Shown: positions 55,787 through 63,953 of the stretch, piece by piece
How positions within the stretch are numbered: the stretch's first letter is position 1
Layout: the number at the start of each line of letters is the position of its first letter
Assembly: GCF_029892065.1 (NCBI RefSeq)
Contig: NZ_CP120373.1
Span: 930,001-994,000, forward strand
From: Sinorhizobium garamanticum
GTDB taxonomy: Bacteria > Pseudomonadota > Alphaproteobacteria > Rhizobiales > Rhizobiaceae
Reading direction: 5' to 3'
DNA: 64,000 nt
The notes under the pieces: generated by a model
Seen by the model: only the letters and a program-made list of their open reading frames with translations
Databases searched by the model: none
What the model was told of the DNA's origin: nothing
Translations under genes and position numbers: made by a program

Positions 55787-55990
55787 GCAGGACCTCGCGT
55801 GATAGGATCGCCATGAGTGCGAGGGTGCAGTTGGAAAGCCACCTTGCGTCGCGCCCCCGCTCCGGACGGCGGCATCCTAGCATCGGCGCGACAAAATGCG
55901 CGCCCTATTTGCAGGTATAAGAGCCGGATATGAAACGAAAACGGGGACGGCAGTCAGCGACCGCCGTCCCCCGTTCGATTTCCCGCCTGC

Positions 55991-56089
55991 TGCATGTTTT
56001 CTTAAATCGTAGCCGATTTGAGGATAAAACATGCAGCAACTCAAAGCGCTACAGCGTCCTTTGCGCATCTGAGACGCACGACGTTGTAG
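55991..56089 (+). repeat. RIME1-like repeat, copy 6
   Basis: TGCATGTTTTCTTAAATCGTAGCCGATTTGAGG...CATGCAGCAACTCAAAGCGCTACAGCG...GAGACGCACGACGTTGTAG. It ends nine bases before the leftward efp stop, in the efp-cfa gap. Confidence 0.88.
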
Positions 56090-56097
56090 GACTTCAA

Positions 56098-56667
56098 TCA
56101 GTCCTTGGCGCGCTCGACGTAGGAGCCATCTTCCGTCGCGATGACGACGCGGGTGCCGGCCTGGATGTGCGGCGGCACGAGCGTCCGCACGCCGTTTGAG
56201 AGAACCGCCGGCTTGTAGGAAGAAGAAGCCGTCTGGCCCTTAACGACCGGCTCGGTCTCGGTGATTTCGAGGACGACGTGACGCGGCAGGTCAATCGCGA
56301 TCGCGAGGCCCTCGTGGATCGACAGCATCACAGCCATGCCTTCCTGCAAATAGGCCTTCAAATCGCCGATGTCTTCGGCCGACATGACGAGCTGGTCGTA
56401 GGTTTCCGGGTTCATGAAATGGAACCCTTCGCCGTCTTCGTAGAGGAACGTGTGTTCGCGGTCTTCGACGAAAGCGCGCTCGACCTGCTCGGTCGTGCGG
56501 TAGCGCTCGGAAACCTTCACGCCGTCGGAAATGCGGCGCATGTCGACCTGGGTGACCGGCGTGCCCTTGCCCGGATGGAAGTTCTGTGCGGTAAGCACGA
56601 CATAGAGCTTACCGTCGACGTCGAGAACGTTGCCCTTGCGGACAGAAGAAGCGATGACCTTGACCAT
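56098..56667 (-). CDS. efp: Elongation factor P
   Basis: Relieves ribosome stalling at polyproline stretches. 189 residues, three OB-type domains. Lys34 in HPGKGTP is the residue modified by EpmA, and the neighbouring epmA and epmB genes encode that lysylation route, so the target lysine matches the modification system. ATG 56667 ([13 protein letters not shown]) is used; a longer frame upstream is not. Divergent from epmA. Confidence 0.97.
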   Translation of the reverse strand: MVKVIASSVRKGNVLDVDGKLYVVLTAQNFHPGKGTPVTQVDMRRISDGVKVSERYRTTEQVERAFVEDREHTFLYEDGEGFHFMNPETYDQLVMSAEDIGDLKAYLQEGMAVMLSIHEGLAIAIDLPRHVVLEITETEPVVKGQTASSSYKPAVLSNGVRTLVPPHIQAGTRVVIATEDGSYVERAKD

Positions 56668-56797
56668 TAGTCTTCCTTGTAACAGAGGTATGCGCGACAC
56701 GGCGAGCCGGGAAACCCGGCCCTGCAGGACGCGAAAACTAGGATTTCGCGCCGCAAGTACCCTAATTTCGTGGAAATAGCCAGCCTGCGACGGCATT

Positions 56798-56839
56798 CAC
56801 GCGAAGAAACTGGCACGCGAAACTTGGCACGCGAAGAAA
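56798..56839 (+). repeat. Short direct repeats between efp and epmA
   Basis: CACGCGAAGAAA occurs at 56798-56809 and again at 56828-56839, with GGCACGCGAA also at 56812-56821 and 56826-56835. They fill the promoter gap between the divergent genes. No known factor is recognised. Confidence 0.5.
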
Positions 56840-56855
56840 GTTGGACCGATTGATC

Positions 56856-57908
56856 ATGCCGCATGCTTCTCCCTGGTGGACACCTGATGTCCATGCCGAC
56901 CGGCGCCCATTTCTGATCGGGCGCAACCGGATCCAATCGGCGCTGCGGCGTTACTTCGACGAACGGGACTTCATCGAGGTCGATACGGCGAGTCTGCAGG
57001 CGTCCCCGGGCAATGAAGCCCATCTTCATGCCTTTGCAACGCAGGCGCTTGGCCATGACGGCGTCGCCCAGCCGCTTTATCTCCACACCTCGCCGGAATT
57101 CGCCTGCAAGAAACTGCTTGCCGCGGGCGAAAAGCGCATCGCCTGTTTTGCCCATGTCTACCGCAACCGGGAGCGCGGACCGCTGCACCATCCCGAATTC
57201 ACCATGCTCGAATGGTACCGCGCCGGCGAGAGCTACGAGGCGCTGATGCGCGACTGCGCGCAAATCCTCGCGCTCGCCGCCGAGACGACAGGCACACGAT
57301 CCCTCTCCTATCACGGCAGGACCACCGACCCGTTTCTCGAGCCGGAGAGGCTTTCCCTGGCCGAAGCCTTCGAGCGCTTTGCGGGCATCGACCTGCTCGC
57401 CTCGATCGCCGGGGACGGCGCGACGGATCGCGACCGGCTAGCCGCGGCCATGAGGATTTCGGGCTTGCGCGTTGCCGACGACGACACCTGGGCTGACCTC
57501 TTCAGCCGTGTGCTCGTGGAAAAGGTCGAGCCCAATCTCGGTTTCGGCCGGCCGACGATCCTCGACGAATATCCGACCGCCGAGGCGGCGCTCGCCAGGC
57601 CGGCGGCGCGAGACCGCCGCGTCGCCGAACGGTTCGAGCTCTATGCCTGCGGCGTCGAGCTTGCCAATGCCTTCGGCGAACTGACGGATGCCGCCGAGCA
57701 GCGCCGCCGCTTCGAACTCGAAATGGCGGAGAAGGCGCGCGTCTATGGCGAAACCTATCCGCTCGACGAAGACTTCCTGTCGGCTCTCGCCATCATGCCT
57801 GAGGCGAGCGGCATCGCTCTCGGCTTCGATCGCCTGGTGATGCTAGCGACGGGGGCTTCGCGCATCGATCAGGTGCTGTGGGCACCGGTCGCGGAGGCAA
57901 ACGCATGA
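56856..57908 (+). CDS. epmA: EF-P--(R)-beta-lysine ligase (EpmA/GenX)
   Basis: Class II aminoacyl-tRNA-synthetase-like enzyme that attaches beta-lysine to EF-P Lys34. About 350 residues. Motif 2 CFAHVYRNRERGPLHHPEFTMLEWY (in part) and motif 3 GIALGFDRLVML identify the LysRS-like core; the anticodon-binding domain of LysRS is absent, as expected. ATG 56856 preferred; TTG 56841 adds five residues. The stop overlaps epmB by ATGA. Confidence 0.95.
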   Translation: MPHASPWWTPDVHADRRPFLIGRNRIQSALRRYFDERDFIEVDTASLQASPGNEAHLHAFATQALGHDGVAQPLYLHTSPEFACKKLLAAGEKRIACFAHVYRNRERGPLHHPEFTMLEWYRAGESYEALMRDCAQILALAAETTGTRSLSYHGRTTDPFLEPERLSLAEAFERFAGIDLLASIAGDGATDRDRLAAAMRISGLRVADDDTWADLFSRVLVEKVEPNLGFGRPTILDEYPTAEAALARPAARDRRVAERFELYACGVELANAFGELTDAAEQRRRFELEMAEKARVYGETYPLDEDFLSALAIMPEASGIALGFDRLVMLATGASRIDQVLWAPVAEANA

Positions 57909-58966
57909 CCGCCGGGCGCCCCATCAAAACGGCGCGCGAGCTCATCGACGCCGGCCTTATCGCGCCGGCGGACGAAGAGACGGTATCGCGTGTTGCGTCG
58001 CGCTATGCCGTTTCGATCAGTCCCGCCATTGCAGATCTCATCGACCGTCAGGACAAGAGCGACCCCATCGCCCGGCAGTTCGTGCCGGACGCGGCCGAGC
58101 TGACGCTCACGCCGGAAGAGCGCGCCGATCCGATCGGCGACGGTTCGCGCAGCCCGGTTACCGGGATCGTCCACCGCTATCCCGACCGCGTGCTGCTCAA
58201 GGCGGTGCACGTGTGCCCGGTCTATTGCCGCTTCTGTTTCCGCCGCGAGATGGTCGGGCCACAGGGGCTCGGCACGTTGACGCCTGCCGAGCTCGACGCT
58301 GCGATCGCTTACATTGCGGACCATTCCGAAATCTGGGAGGTGATCCTCACCGGCGGCGATCCACTGGTGCTTTCGCCCCGTCGGCTCAGCGAAATCATGG
58401 AGCGGCTCGGCGCGATAGACCATGTCAGGATCGTCCGCTTCCACACACGCGTGCCCGTCGTCGAACCGGAGCGCATCGATGCCGACCTCGTCGCGGCGTT
58501 GAAGGCGAGCGGCAAGGCGACCTATGTGGCGCTCCACGCCAATCACCCGCGCGAGCTGACGCCCGAGGCGCGTGCCGCTTCGGCCCGCCTTATCGACGCG
58601 GGCATCGTCATGGTCAGCCAGTCGGTGCTGCTCAAGGGCGTCAACGACGATGCGACCGTGCTCGCGGAACTGATGCGCGCCTTCGTCGAAACGCGGATCA
58701 AGCCCTATTACCTGCATCACCCCGATCTCGCCCCTGGCACCGGCCATTTCCGGCTGTCGATCGAGGAGGGGCAGAAGCTCGTCGCCGCACTTCGCGGCCG
58801 CATTTCCGGCCTTTGCCAGCCGACCTATATCCTCGACATCCCCGGCGGCTACGGCAAGGCCGTCATCAGCGCAAGCACGATCGCTGCGGAAGGGGGCGGC
58901 TGCTACACCGTCACCGATTTCCGCGGAAACGAACACGCCTATCCGCCTACAGCGCCGCGCGTCTGA
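57905..58966 (+). CDS. epmB: EF-P beta-lysylation protein / lysine 2,3-aminomutase (EpmB)
   Basis: Radical SAM, PLP-dependent aminomutase that makes (R)-beta-lysine for EpmA. 353 residues; the radical SAM triad is C104-x3-C108-x2-C111 (CPVYCRFCF). SVLLKGVNDD and YYLHHPDLAPGTGHFR match the aminomutase family. ATG 57905 is translationally coupled to epmA. The last residues (PPTAPRV) and stop are encoded by repeat copy 7, so the natural tail has been altered or extended by a repeat. Confidence 0.95.
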   Translation: MTAGRPIKTARELIDAGLIAPADEETVSRVASRYAVSISPAIADLIDRQDKSDPIARQFVPDAAELTLTPEERADPIGDGSRSPVTGIVHRYPDRVLLKAVHVCPVYCRFCFRREMVGPQGLGTLTPAELDAAIAYIADHSEIWEVILTGGDPLVLSPRRLSEIMERLGAIDHVRIVRFHTRVPVVEPERIDADLVAALKASGKATYVALHANHPRELTPEARAASARLIDAGIVMVSQSVLLKGVNDDATVLAELMRAFVETRIKPYYLHHPDLAPGTGHFRLSIEEGQKLVAALRGRISGLCQPTYILDIPGGYGKAVISASTIAAEGGGCYTVTDFRGNEHAYPPTAPRV

Positions 58967-59048
58967 TCAGACGCGCAAGGACGCTGTAGCACTTTGAATT
59001 GCTGCATGTTTTTATCCTTAAATCGGATACGATTTAAGGATACATGCA
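58947..59048 (-). repeat. RIME1-like repeat, copy 7, overlapping the end of epmB
   Basis: CTACAGCGCCGCGCGTCTGATCAGACGCGC...GCTGTAGCACTTTGAATTGCTGCATG...CCTTAAATCGGATACGATTTAAGG...CATGCAG. This is the cleanest copy: both palindromes are nearly perfect. The epmB TGA is in the centre of the first palindrome. Confidence 0.92.
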
Positions 59049-59083
59049 GGAGCGGCTAACTTTCCGAAAAAATCGCAGCGGCA

Positions 59084-59110
59084 CGTCACAGGCGTCCACG
59101 GTCAATCGTC
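59084..59110 (+). promoter_or_regulatory. Predicted ECF41 promoter
   Basis: CGTCACA (59084-59090), 16 bases, then CGTC (59107-59110). This fits the ECF41 consensus TGTCACA-N16-CGTC except for one -35 base. It is 46 bases before the carboxymuconolactone decarboxylase-like gene, the expected target of the sigma factor encoded next to it. Confidence 0.72.
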
Positions 59111-59155
59111 AACTGATCGAAAGCATCAATTGACCCCCAACAATGGAGAGAGACC

Positions 59156-59587
59156 ATGACCGACATCAAAGCCGTGCGTTACGAACAGGAAATCCCGGAT
59201 GTGCTCGCCGCGCTTGCCGACGTGCACACGAAAATGGACAGCCACGGCCTCGACCGGACGATCCACCACCTCGTCCAGCTTCGCGCCTCGCAGATCAACC
59301 GTTGCGGCTTCTGCGTGAAGATGCATACGAAGGAAGCCCGTGCCGACGGCGAGACGAGCGAACGGCTCGACCGCATTATCGTCTGGGACCAGGTCGGCGA
59401 TTTCTCCGCGCGCGAAAAGGCCGCCCTCGCCTGGACCGAGGCTTTGACGGAACTCGAACCACGGACGGATTTCGCAACTCTGCGTGCTCGGCTTCGCGAG
59501 CACTTCAGCGACAACGAGATCAGCGTCATCACCTCGACCGTGGCGATGATCAATCTTTGGAACCGTATCCAGATTTCGAGGCACTGA
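59156..59587 (+). CDS. Carboxymuconolactone decarboxylase family protein (AhpD-like)
   Basis: A 143-residue cytosolic alpha-helical protein. C50-x2-C53 and His57 in NRCGFCVKMHTKEA are the AhpD-type redox/proton-relay residues, so peroxidase-like alkylhydroperoxidase activity is more likely than decarboxylation. GGAGAGAG precedes ATG 59156. The stop TGA at 59585-59587 lies immediately before the ECF start at 59589, so the two are cotranscribed from the predicted ECF41 promoter. Confidence 0.92.
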   Translation: MTDIKAVRYEQEIPDVLAALADVHTKMDSHGLDRTIHHLVQLRASQINRCGFCVKMHTKEARADGETSERLDRIIVWDQVGDFSAREKAALAWTEALTELEPRTDFATLRARLREHFSDNEISVITSTVAMINLWNRIQISRH

Positions 59588-59588
59588 C

Positions 59589-60479
59589 ATGGTTCGCAAC
59601 GACAAGAGCGGCATGTTCGAGGAGGCGCGGCCGCGCCTCCTCGGCCTCGCCTACCGCATTCTGGGTTCGCGTGCCGATGCCGAGGATGCGGTGCAGGACA
59701 CGTTTCTTAAATGGCAGGCGGCCGATCTTTCCGCGATCGAAAGTCCGGCCGCCTGGCTCACCACCGCCTGCACCCGCCGCTGCCTCGATCTGCTCAAATC
59801 CGCCCACCGCAAACGCGTCGACTATGTCGGCGCGTGGCTGCCGGAACCGATCCACACCGCAAGCGACGACAACGTGGAGGAGAAGCTTGCGCTCACCTCC
59901 TCGCTCACGACCGCATTCCTGCTGATGCTCGAACGGCTGACGCCCAAGGAGCGGGCTGCCTATCTGTTGCATGAGATTTTCGGCCAACCCTATGACGAGA
60001 TTGCCGAAACGCTCGGCATGCAGGAGACAGCCGCCCGCAAACTGGTCTCACGCGCGAAATCCAATATCGGTGTGGTCCAGACCCGACATGCGACACCGCG
60101 CGAACGGCAGGACGAACTCCTCGGCGCCTTCCGCGACGCCATTCACGGCGGCGACATCGCCGGTCTTTCGGCGCTGCTCTCGGCCGACGTGAAGCTCACC
60201 GCCGACGGAGGCGGCAAAGCCGCGACCGTGCTCGGCATCCTTTCCGGCAAGGAGACCGTCATGGCCTTCATCGCCGAGCGCCTGACCGAATACTGGTCGC
60301 ACTACCGGTGGGAAACCGCGGAGCTCAACGGCGGACGCGGCATCGTCCTTAGGGGCGATGGCGACGATGTCGCCGCGACGGTTTCCTTCGGCTACGACCA
60401 CGACGGCCGGGTCGCCGACATCTTCATCGTCCGCAATCCGGACAAGCTCACTCATCTTGACGACGCAACCGTTCATTGA
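59589..60479 (+). CDS. ECF41-type RNA polymerase sigma factor
   Basis: A 296-residue sigma factor: sigma2 (about 10-75) and sigma4 (about 105-165), then a SnoaL-like C-terminal domain that both activates and restrains the protein in the ECF41 group. All three ECF41 hallmarks are present: WLPEP at 83-87 in the linker, DGGGK at 206-210 and NPDKL at 283-287. Such factors have no cognate anti-sigma; they are self-contained sensors. The upstream COE-type partner (a CMD protein) and a matching promoter complete the module. Confidence 0.95.
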   Translation: MVRNDKSGMFEEARPRLLGLAYRILGSRADAEDAVQDTFLKWQAADLSAIESPAAWLTTACTRRCLDLLKSAHRKRVDYVGAWLPEPIHTASDDNVEEKLALTSSLTTAFLLMLERLTPKERAAYLLHEIFGQPYDEIAETLGMQETAARKLVSRAKSNIGVVQTRHATPRERQDELLGAFRDAIHGGDIAGLSALLSADVKLTADGGGKAATVLGILSGKETVMAFIAERLTEYWSHYRWETAELNGGRGIVLRGDGDDVAATVSFGYDHDGRVADIFIVRNPDKLTHLDDATVH

Positions 60480-60506
60480 CACGGTCGCCGATCAACGAGG
60501 CTCCAC

Positions 60507-61946
60507 ATGCTCGACAAGACCAAGAACGCCGCGGCCGCATCCGATGCCGGCTGGCTCACCCTTTTCTCCGGCGGAAACGCCATCCATTCGCTTGTGCTCA
60601 GCGGCGGCGTCGCGCTGCATGCGCTCAATATCTATATCGTCACGACCGTCATGCCCTCCGTCGTGCGGGACATCGGCGGGCTCGACTATTATGCGTGGAG
60701 CACGACACTTTTCGTTGCCGCGTCCATTCTCGGTGCGGCGCTTTCGGCGCGGCTGCTCGCTCGGGCCGGCGCCGGCGGCGCCTATGCCGTCGCTGCGCTG
60801 GTCTTCGCACTTGGCTCGCTCGCATGCGCCCTCGCACCCGTCATGCCGTTGCTGCTTGGCGGCCGCGCGATCCAGGGCTTCGGCGGCGGGCTTCTCTACG
60901 CGCTCGCCTATGGCGTCATCCGCATGGTCTTCCCAGCCACACTCTGGGCCCGCGCGATCGGGCTCATATCCGCCACTTGGGGCACGGCGACGCTCGTCGG
61001 CCCGGCCGTCGGCGGCGTGTTTGCCGAATATGGCGCGTGGCGGGCTGCCTTCTGGTCGCTGCTGCCCCTGACGGCGGTGCTCGCGATCCTCGCCCTCTCG
61101 ACTCTGCCGCGAACGACATCGGGCGCGCGCGGTCCGCTGCCGCTGACACAGCTCACGCTTCTCATCGGCATCGTCCTGGTGCTTTCGGTGAGCGGAACCC
61201 TTACGGCGACTGCCGAACAGATCGCCGGCGTCAGTGCCGCGCTCGTTCTCTTTGCAGTGCTCGTCGCAAGCGAGCGCCGCGCGGCGGGGCGGCTGTTGCC
61301 GCAGGGCACGCTCAGCCCTCGCTCGCCGCTCGCGGCGCTCTATGCGACCATTGCATTGGCGATGATCGGCATGCAGCCGGAGATTTACGTGCCCTATCTG
61401 TTGCAGGAACTGCACGGGCGGTCTCCCCTCGTTGCCGGTTATATCGCCGCGCTGATGGCGCTCGGCTGGACGGCCGGCTCGATGACGAGCGCCCATTGGG
61501 AGGGCGGCCGCGCTCGCAAGACCATTACCGCCGGCCCGTTCTTCGGCCTTGCCGGCCTCCTGACGATCGCCGCTTTCATGCCTATCATCTCGGCTGGCTT
61601 CGCCGCGATCGCGGTGCCGCTATGCCTCGGGATCGCTGCAGTCGGCTTCGGCATCGGGCTCGCCTGGCCGCACATCGTCACGGCGGTCTATGCCGCGGCG
61701 CCCGTTGGCGAAGAGGAAAAGGCGGCAGCGTCGATCACGACGATCCAGCTCTTCGCCGCATCGCTCGGCGCCGCGCTTGCCGGCATGACAGCCAACTTGG
61801 CCGGCATTGGCGAGGGCACGGCGCAGGGCGCCTCCTCGGCCGCGATCTGGCTCTTTGGGCTCTTCGCACTGGCACCGGCCTTGGGCATTGCCTCTGCCCG
61901 CAGCGCAAGCGCAAACCGACATATACAGAACCAAGAAATGCATTAG
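60507..61946 (+). CDS. MFS transporter
   Basis: A 479-residue inner-membrane protein with about 14 predicted helices, similar to drug efflux (DHA2-like) transporters. The first loop has a weak family motif around SARLLARAGAGGAYA. AIGLISATWGTATLVGPAVGGVFAEYG (helix 5 region, shown in part) matches motif C of antiporters. GAGG before ATG 60507; it is 27 bases after the sigma factor, so it may belong to the ECF41 regulon by read-through. Substrate unknown. Confidence 0.85.
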   Translation: MLDKTKNAAAASDAGWLTLFSGGNAIHSLVLSGGVALHALNIYIVTTVMPSVVRDIGGLDYYAWSTTLFVAASILGAALSARLLARAGAGGAYAVAALVFALGSLACALAPVMPLLLGGRAIQGFGGGLLYALAYGVIRMVFPATLWARAIGLISATWGTATLVGPAVGGVFAEYGAWRAAFWSLLPLTAVLAILALSTLPRTTSGARGPLPLTQLTLLIGIVLVLSVSGTLTATAEQIAGVSAALVLFAVLVASERRAAGRLLPQGTLSPRSPLAALYATIALAMIGMQPEIYVPYLLQELHGRSPLVAGYIAALMALGWTAGSMTSAHWEGGRARKTITAGPFFGLAGLLTIAAFMPIISAGFAAIAVPLCLGIAAVGFGIGLAWPHIVTAVYAAAPVGEEEKAAASITTIQLFAASLGAALAGMTANLAGIGEGTAQGASSAAIWLFGLFALAPALGIASARSASANRHIQNQEMH

Positions 61947-62049
61947 AGTCAGGAACTCGAACGTCGCGGCAGGCGCGCGCGGCGATTATGCAAGGACTTC
62001 TGCGAAGGTGGTCGGAAAGCATCCCCCATCGATGTCGCCGGAGAGAGCC

Positions 62050-62862
62050 ATGGCGCCAAGGAGTTGCTTCACTGGCGTCAAGGCGACGCCGCTGATCACG
62101 CTTCAGGCGAAGGCGGAGGAGAGCGTCATGCCCGACTCTCTCCTCCACGACCATTTCGCCGCCGCCGCGCTCGCCCGCATCGGCGAGGATCTTACGCACC
62201 TGAAGGTCGGTCACGACACGACGATCGCGATCGCCACGCGGGCCTATTTGCTCGATCGCTGGACCGAAGCCTTTCTCGACCGGCACCCTGATGCGACCGT
62301 GCTGCATCTCGGTTGCGGTCTCGACAGCCGCGTCTTTCGCCTCGATCCACAGCCGCCTGTGCGTTGGTTCGATGTCGATTTTCCGGACGTCATCGCGTTC
62401 AGGCGGCGTCTTTACCCCTGTCGAGAGAACTACGCGATGATTGCGGCTTCGATCACCAGTGAAACGTGGCTTTGCCAATGTCCAGCCGATAGGCCGGCGA
62501 TGATCGTTGCCGAGGGGGTGCTACCCTATCTGGAGCAGAATGAGGTGCCGCTGCTTCTGCGTCGGCTCGTCGGCCATTTGCCGCTCGGCGAGATCGCCTT
62601 CGATGCCTATAGCCGGCTGATGATCTGGCTGCTGAACTTCAACCCCGCGATCCGCGCGACCGGCGCCGACCTTCATTGGGCAATCGACGACCCGGCGGAA
62701 CTCGAGCGGCAGGTACCGGGCCTGGCGCTCGTGGAGGACCGCTGCAACTGGAGCGGGGCCGAGGCGGCGCGTATGTCGCCCCCTGCGCAGATCGCGCTCC
62801 AGATGCTCGAGGCAACGCCGATGCTGCCGCCGATGGGGCGCCTGCTTCGCTATCGATTTTGA
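62050..62862 (+). CDS. Class I SAM methyltransferase, PPM1/leucine carboxyl methyltransferase-like
   Basis: A ~270-residue protein. VLHLGCGLDSRVFRLD is motif I of the LCMT/PPM1-like group and PVRWFDVDFPDVIAFR the motif II region with the acidic ribose ligand; GVLPYLEQNE follows as motif IV. In bacteria these methylate small acids or natural products; target unknown. ATG 62050 with GGAGAG just before it is chosen; the frame is open further left through the MFS gene in another frame. Confidence 0.83.
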   Translation: MAPRSCFTGVKATPLITLQAKAEESVMPDSLLHDHFAAAALARIGEDLTHLKVGHDTTIAIATRAYLLDRWTEAFLDRHPDATVLHLGCGLDSRVFRLDPQPPVRWFDVDFPDVIAFRRRLYPCRENYAMIAASITSETWLCQCPADRPAMIVAEGVLPYLEQNEVPLLLRRLVGHLPLGEIAFDAYSRLMIWLLNFNPAIRATGADLHWAIDDPAELERQVPGLALVEDRCNWSGAEAARMSPPAQIALQMLEATPMLPPMGRLLRYRF

Positions 62863-62879
62863 TGCGTCTGCGTTGCCGC

Positions 62880-62921
62880 TTAAAGAAAAGGGGTCGCCCG
62901 GCATACCGGCGGCCCCTTGTC
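62880..62921 (-). terminator. Terminator after the OmpA-type lipoprotein gene
   Basis: GGGGTCGCCCGGCATACCGG... imperfect stem about 62889-62918 followed leftward by TTTTCTTT (complement of AAAGAAAA). The stem has mismatches, so confidence is moderate. Confidence 0.6.
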
Positions 62922-62940
62922 GTATCTGTGATCTTGCGGG

Positions 62941-63606
62941 TCAGCCCTGCTTGATCGGGGCGATCGAGATTTCGACGCGGCGGTTTTGCGCACGGCCCGC
63001 CTCGGTGGCATTCGATGCGATCGGCCGTTCCATGCCATAGCCCATGGTAGAGATGCGCCGCTGGTCGATGCCGCGGCTGCCGAGATAGTTGGCAACCGAA
63101 GCTGCGCGGCGCTCGGAGAGACCCTGGTTGTGGGCGGCGCTGCCGGTCGAATCGGTGTGGCCGTCGACGTCGATCAGCGTCCGGTTGAACTTGCGCAGCA
63201 CGACCGCGACAGAATCGAGCGTCGGGTAGAAGGGCGGGATTACCTGATCGCGATCGGTCGCAAAGGTGATGTTCGACGGCATGTTGAGGATGATGCGGTC
63301 GCCCGCACGCGTGACCGAAACGCCGGTGCCCTGCAGCTGGGCACGCAGTTCCGCTTCCTGCTGGTCCATGTAGTTACCGATGAGGCCGCCGCCGAGCGCG
63401 CCGATACCGGCGCCGACAAGCGCGGCATCACGCCGCCCCGCGGCACTGCCGCCGACCAGAAGGCCGGTTGCGGCGCCAAGGCCCGCACCGATCAGCGCAC
63501 CGCCTGCCGTATTCGACATCTTCTGCTCGCCCGTGTAGGGATCGGTGGTGGTGCATCCGGAAAGGTAAACGGCCGCAATGGCCAGGATGGCGCATTTCTT
63601 GATCAT
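62941..63606 (-). CDS. OmpA family outer-membrane lipoprotein (YiaD-like)
   Basis: A 221-residue lipoprotein. A lipobox LSGC places the lipidated Cys at residue 18. A glycine-zipper membrane-spanning region (GGALIGAGLGAATGLLVGG to GGGLIGNYMDQQ) is followed by an OmpA C-terminal peptidoglycan-binding domain (about 105-215; VDGHTDSTGSAAHNQGLSERRAASVANYL, shown as hallmark residues). Tethers the outer membrane to the wall. ATG 63606 (MIKKC) chosen; a longer start at 63624 lacks a ribosome site. Confidence 0.9.
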   Translation of the reverse strand: MIKKCAILAIAAVYLSGCTTTDPYTGEQKMSNTAGGALIGAGLGAATGLLVGGSAAGRRDAALVGAGIGALGGGLIGNYMDQQEAELRAQLQGTGVSVTRAGDRIILNMPSNITFATDRDQVIPPFYPTLDSVAVVLRKFNRTLIDVDGHTDSTGSAAHNQGLSERRAASVANYLGSRGIDQRRISTMGYGMERPIASNATEAGRAQNRRVEISIAPIKQG

Positions 63607-63826
63607 CGAATCGATTGTCCCCATTGGTGCTCGAAATGCTTCATACTATCGATTAAGGCAGGAAGATGAAGAGGCATTCCGTTCGCACTGCAACCGGCGG
63701 AATGCAGCTTTATGTTGCACGCCGGCAACGGTCGCGGCAGCCCGATAAAATGGCCGGCCGCCGCCACATTGCTGTCCAGAGCACCCGCTAACCGATCCTT
63801 CACATGCCCGTGCTATACGGGGCCAC
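63607..63826. other. Intergenic spacer upstream of the OmpA-type lipoprotein
   Basis: About 220 bases between the lipoprotein start and repeat copy 8. It should hold the promoter of the leftward lipoprotein and possibly one for the rightward gene at 63954. No terminator, operator or small open frame that I trust was seen. Confidence 0.4.
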
Positions 63827-63927
63827 TGCATGGTTCCTTAATCGGAACCGATTCAAGGACAAAGCCATGCAGCAAATTAGAGCGCTACAGCGACCTTTGT
63901 GCGTCTGAAAAGACGCACGGCGCTGCA
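63827..63927 (+). repeat. RIME1-like repeat, copy 8
   Basis: TGCATGGTTCCTTAATCGGAACCGATTCAAGG...CATGCAGCAAATTAGAGCGCTACAGCGACC...GAAAAGACGCACGGCGCTGCA. Same orientation as copies 2, 3, 4 and 6; ends 26 bases before the last start codon of the window. Confidence 0.88.
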
Positions 63928-63953
63928 AGGGTCAGATACGCGGGGACGACAGC

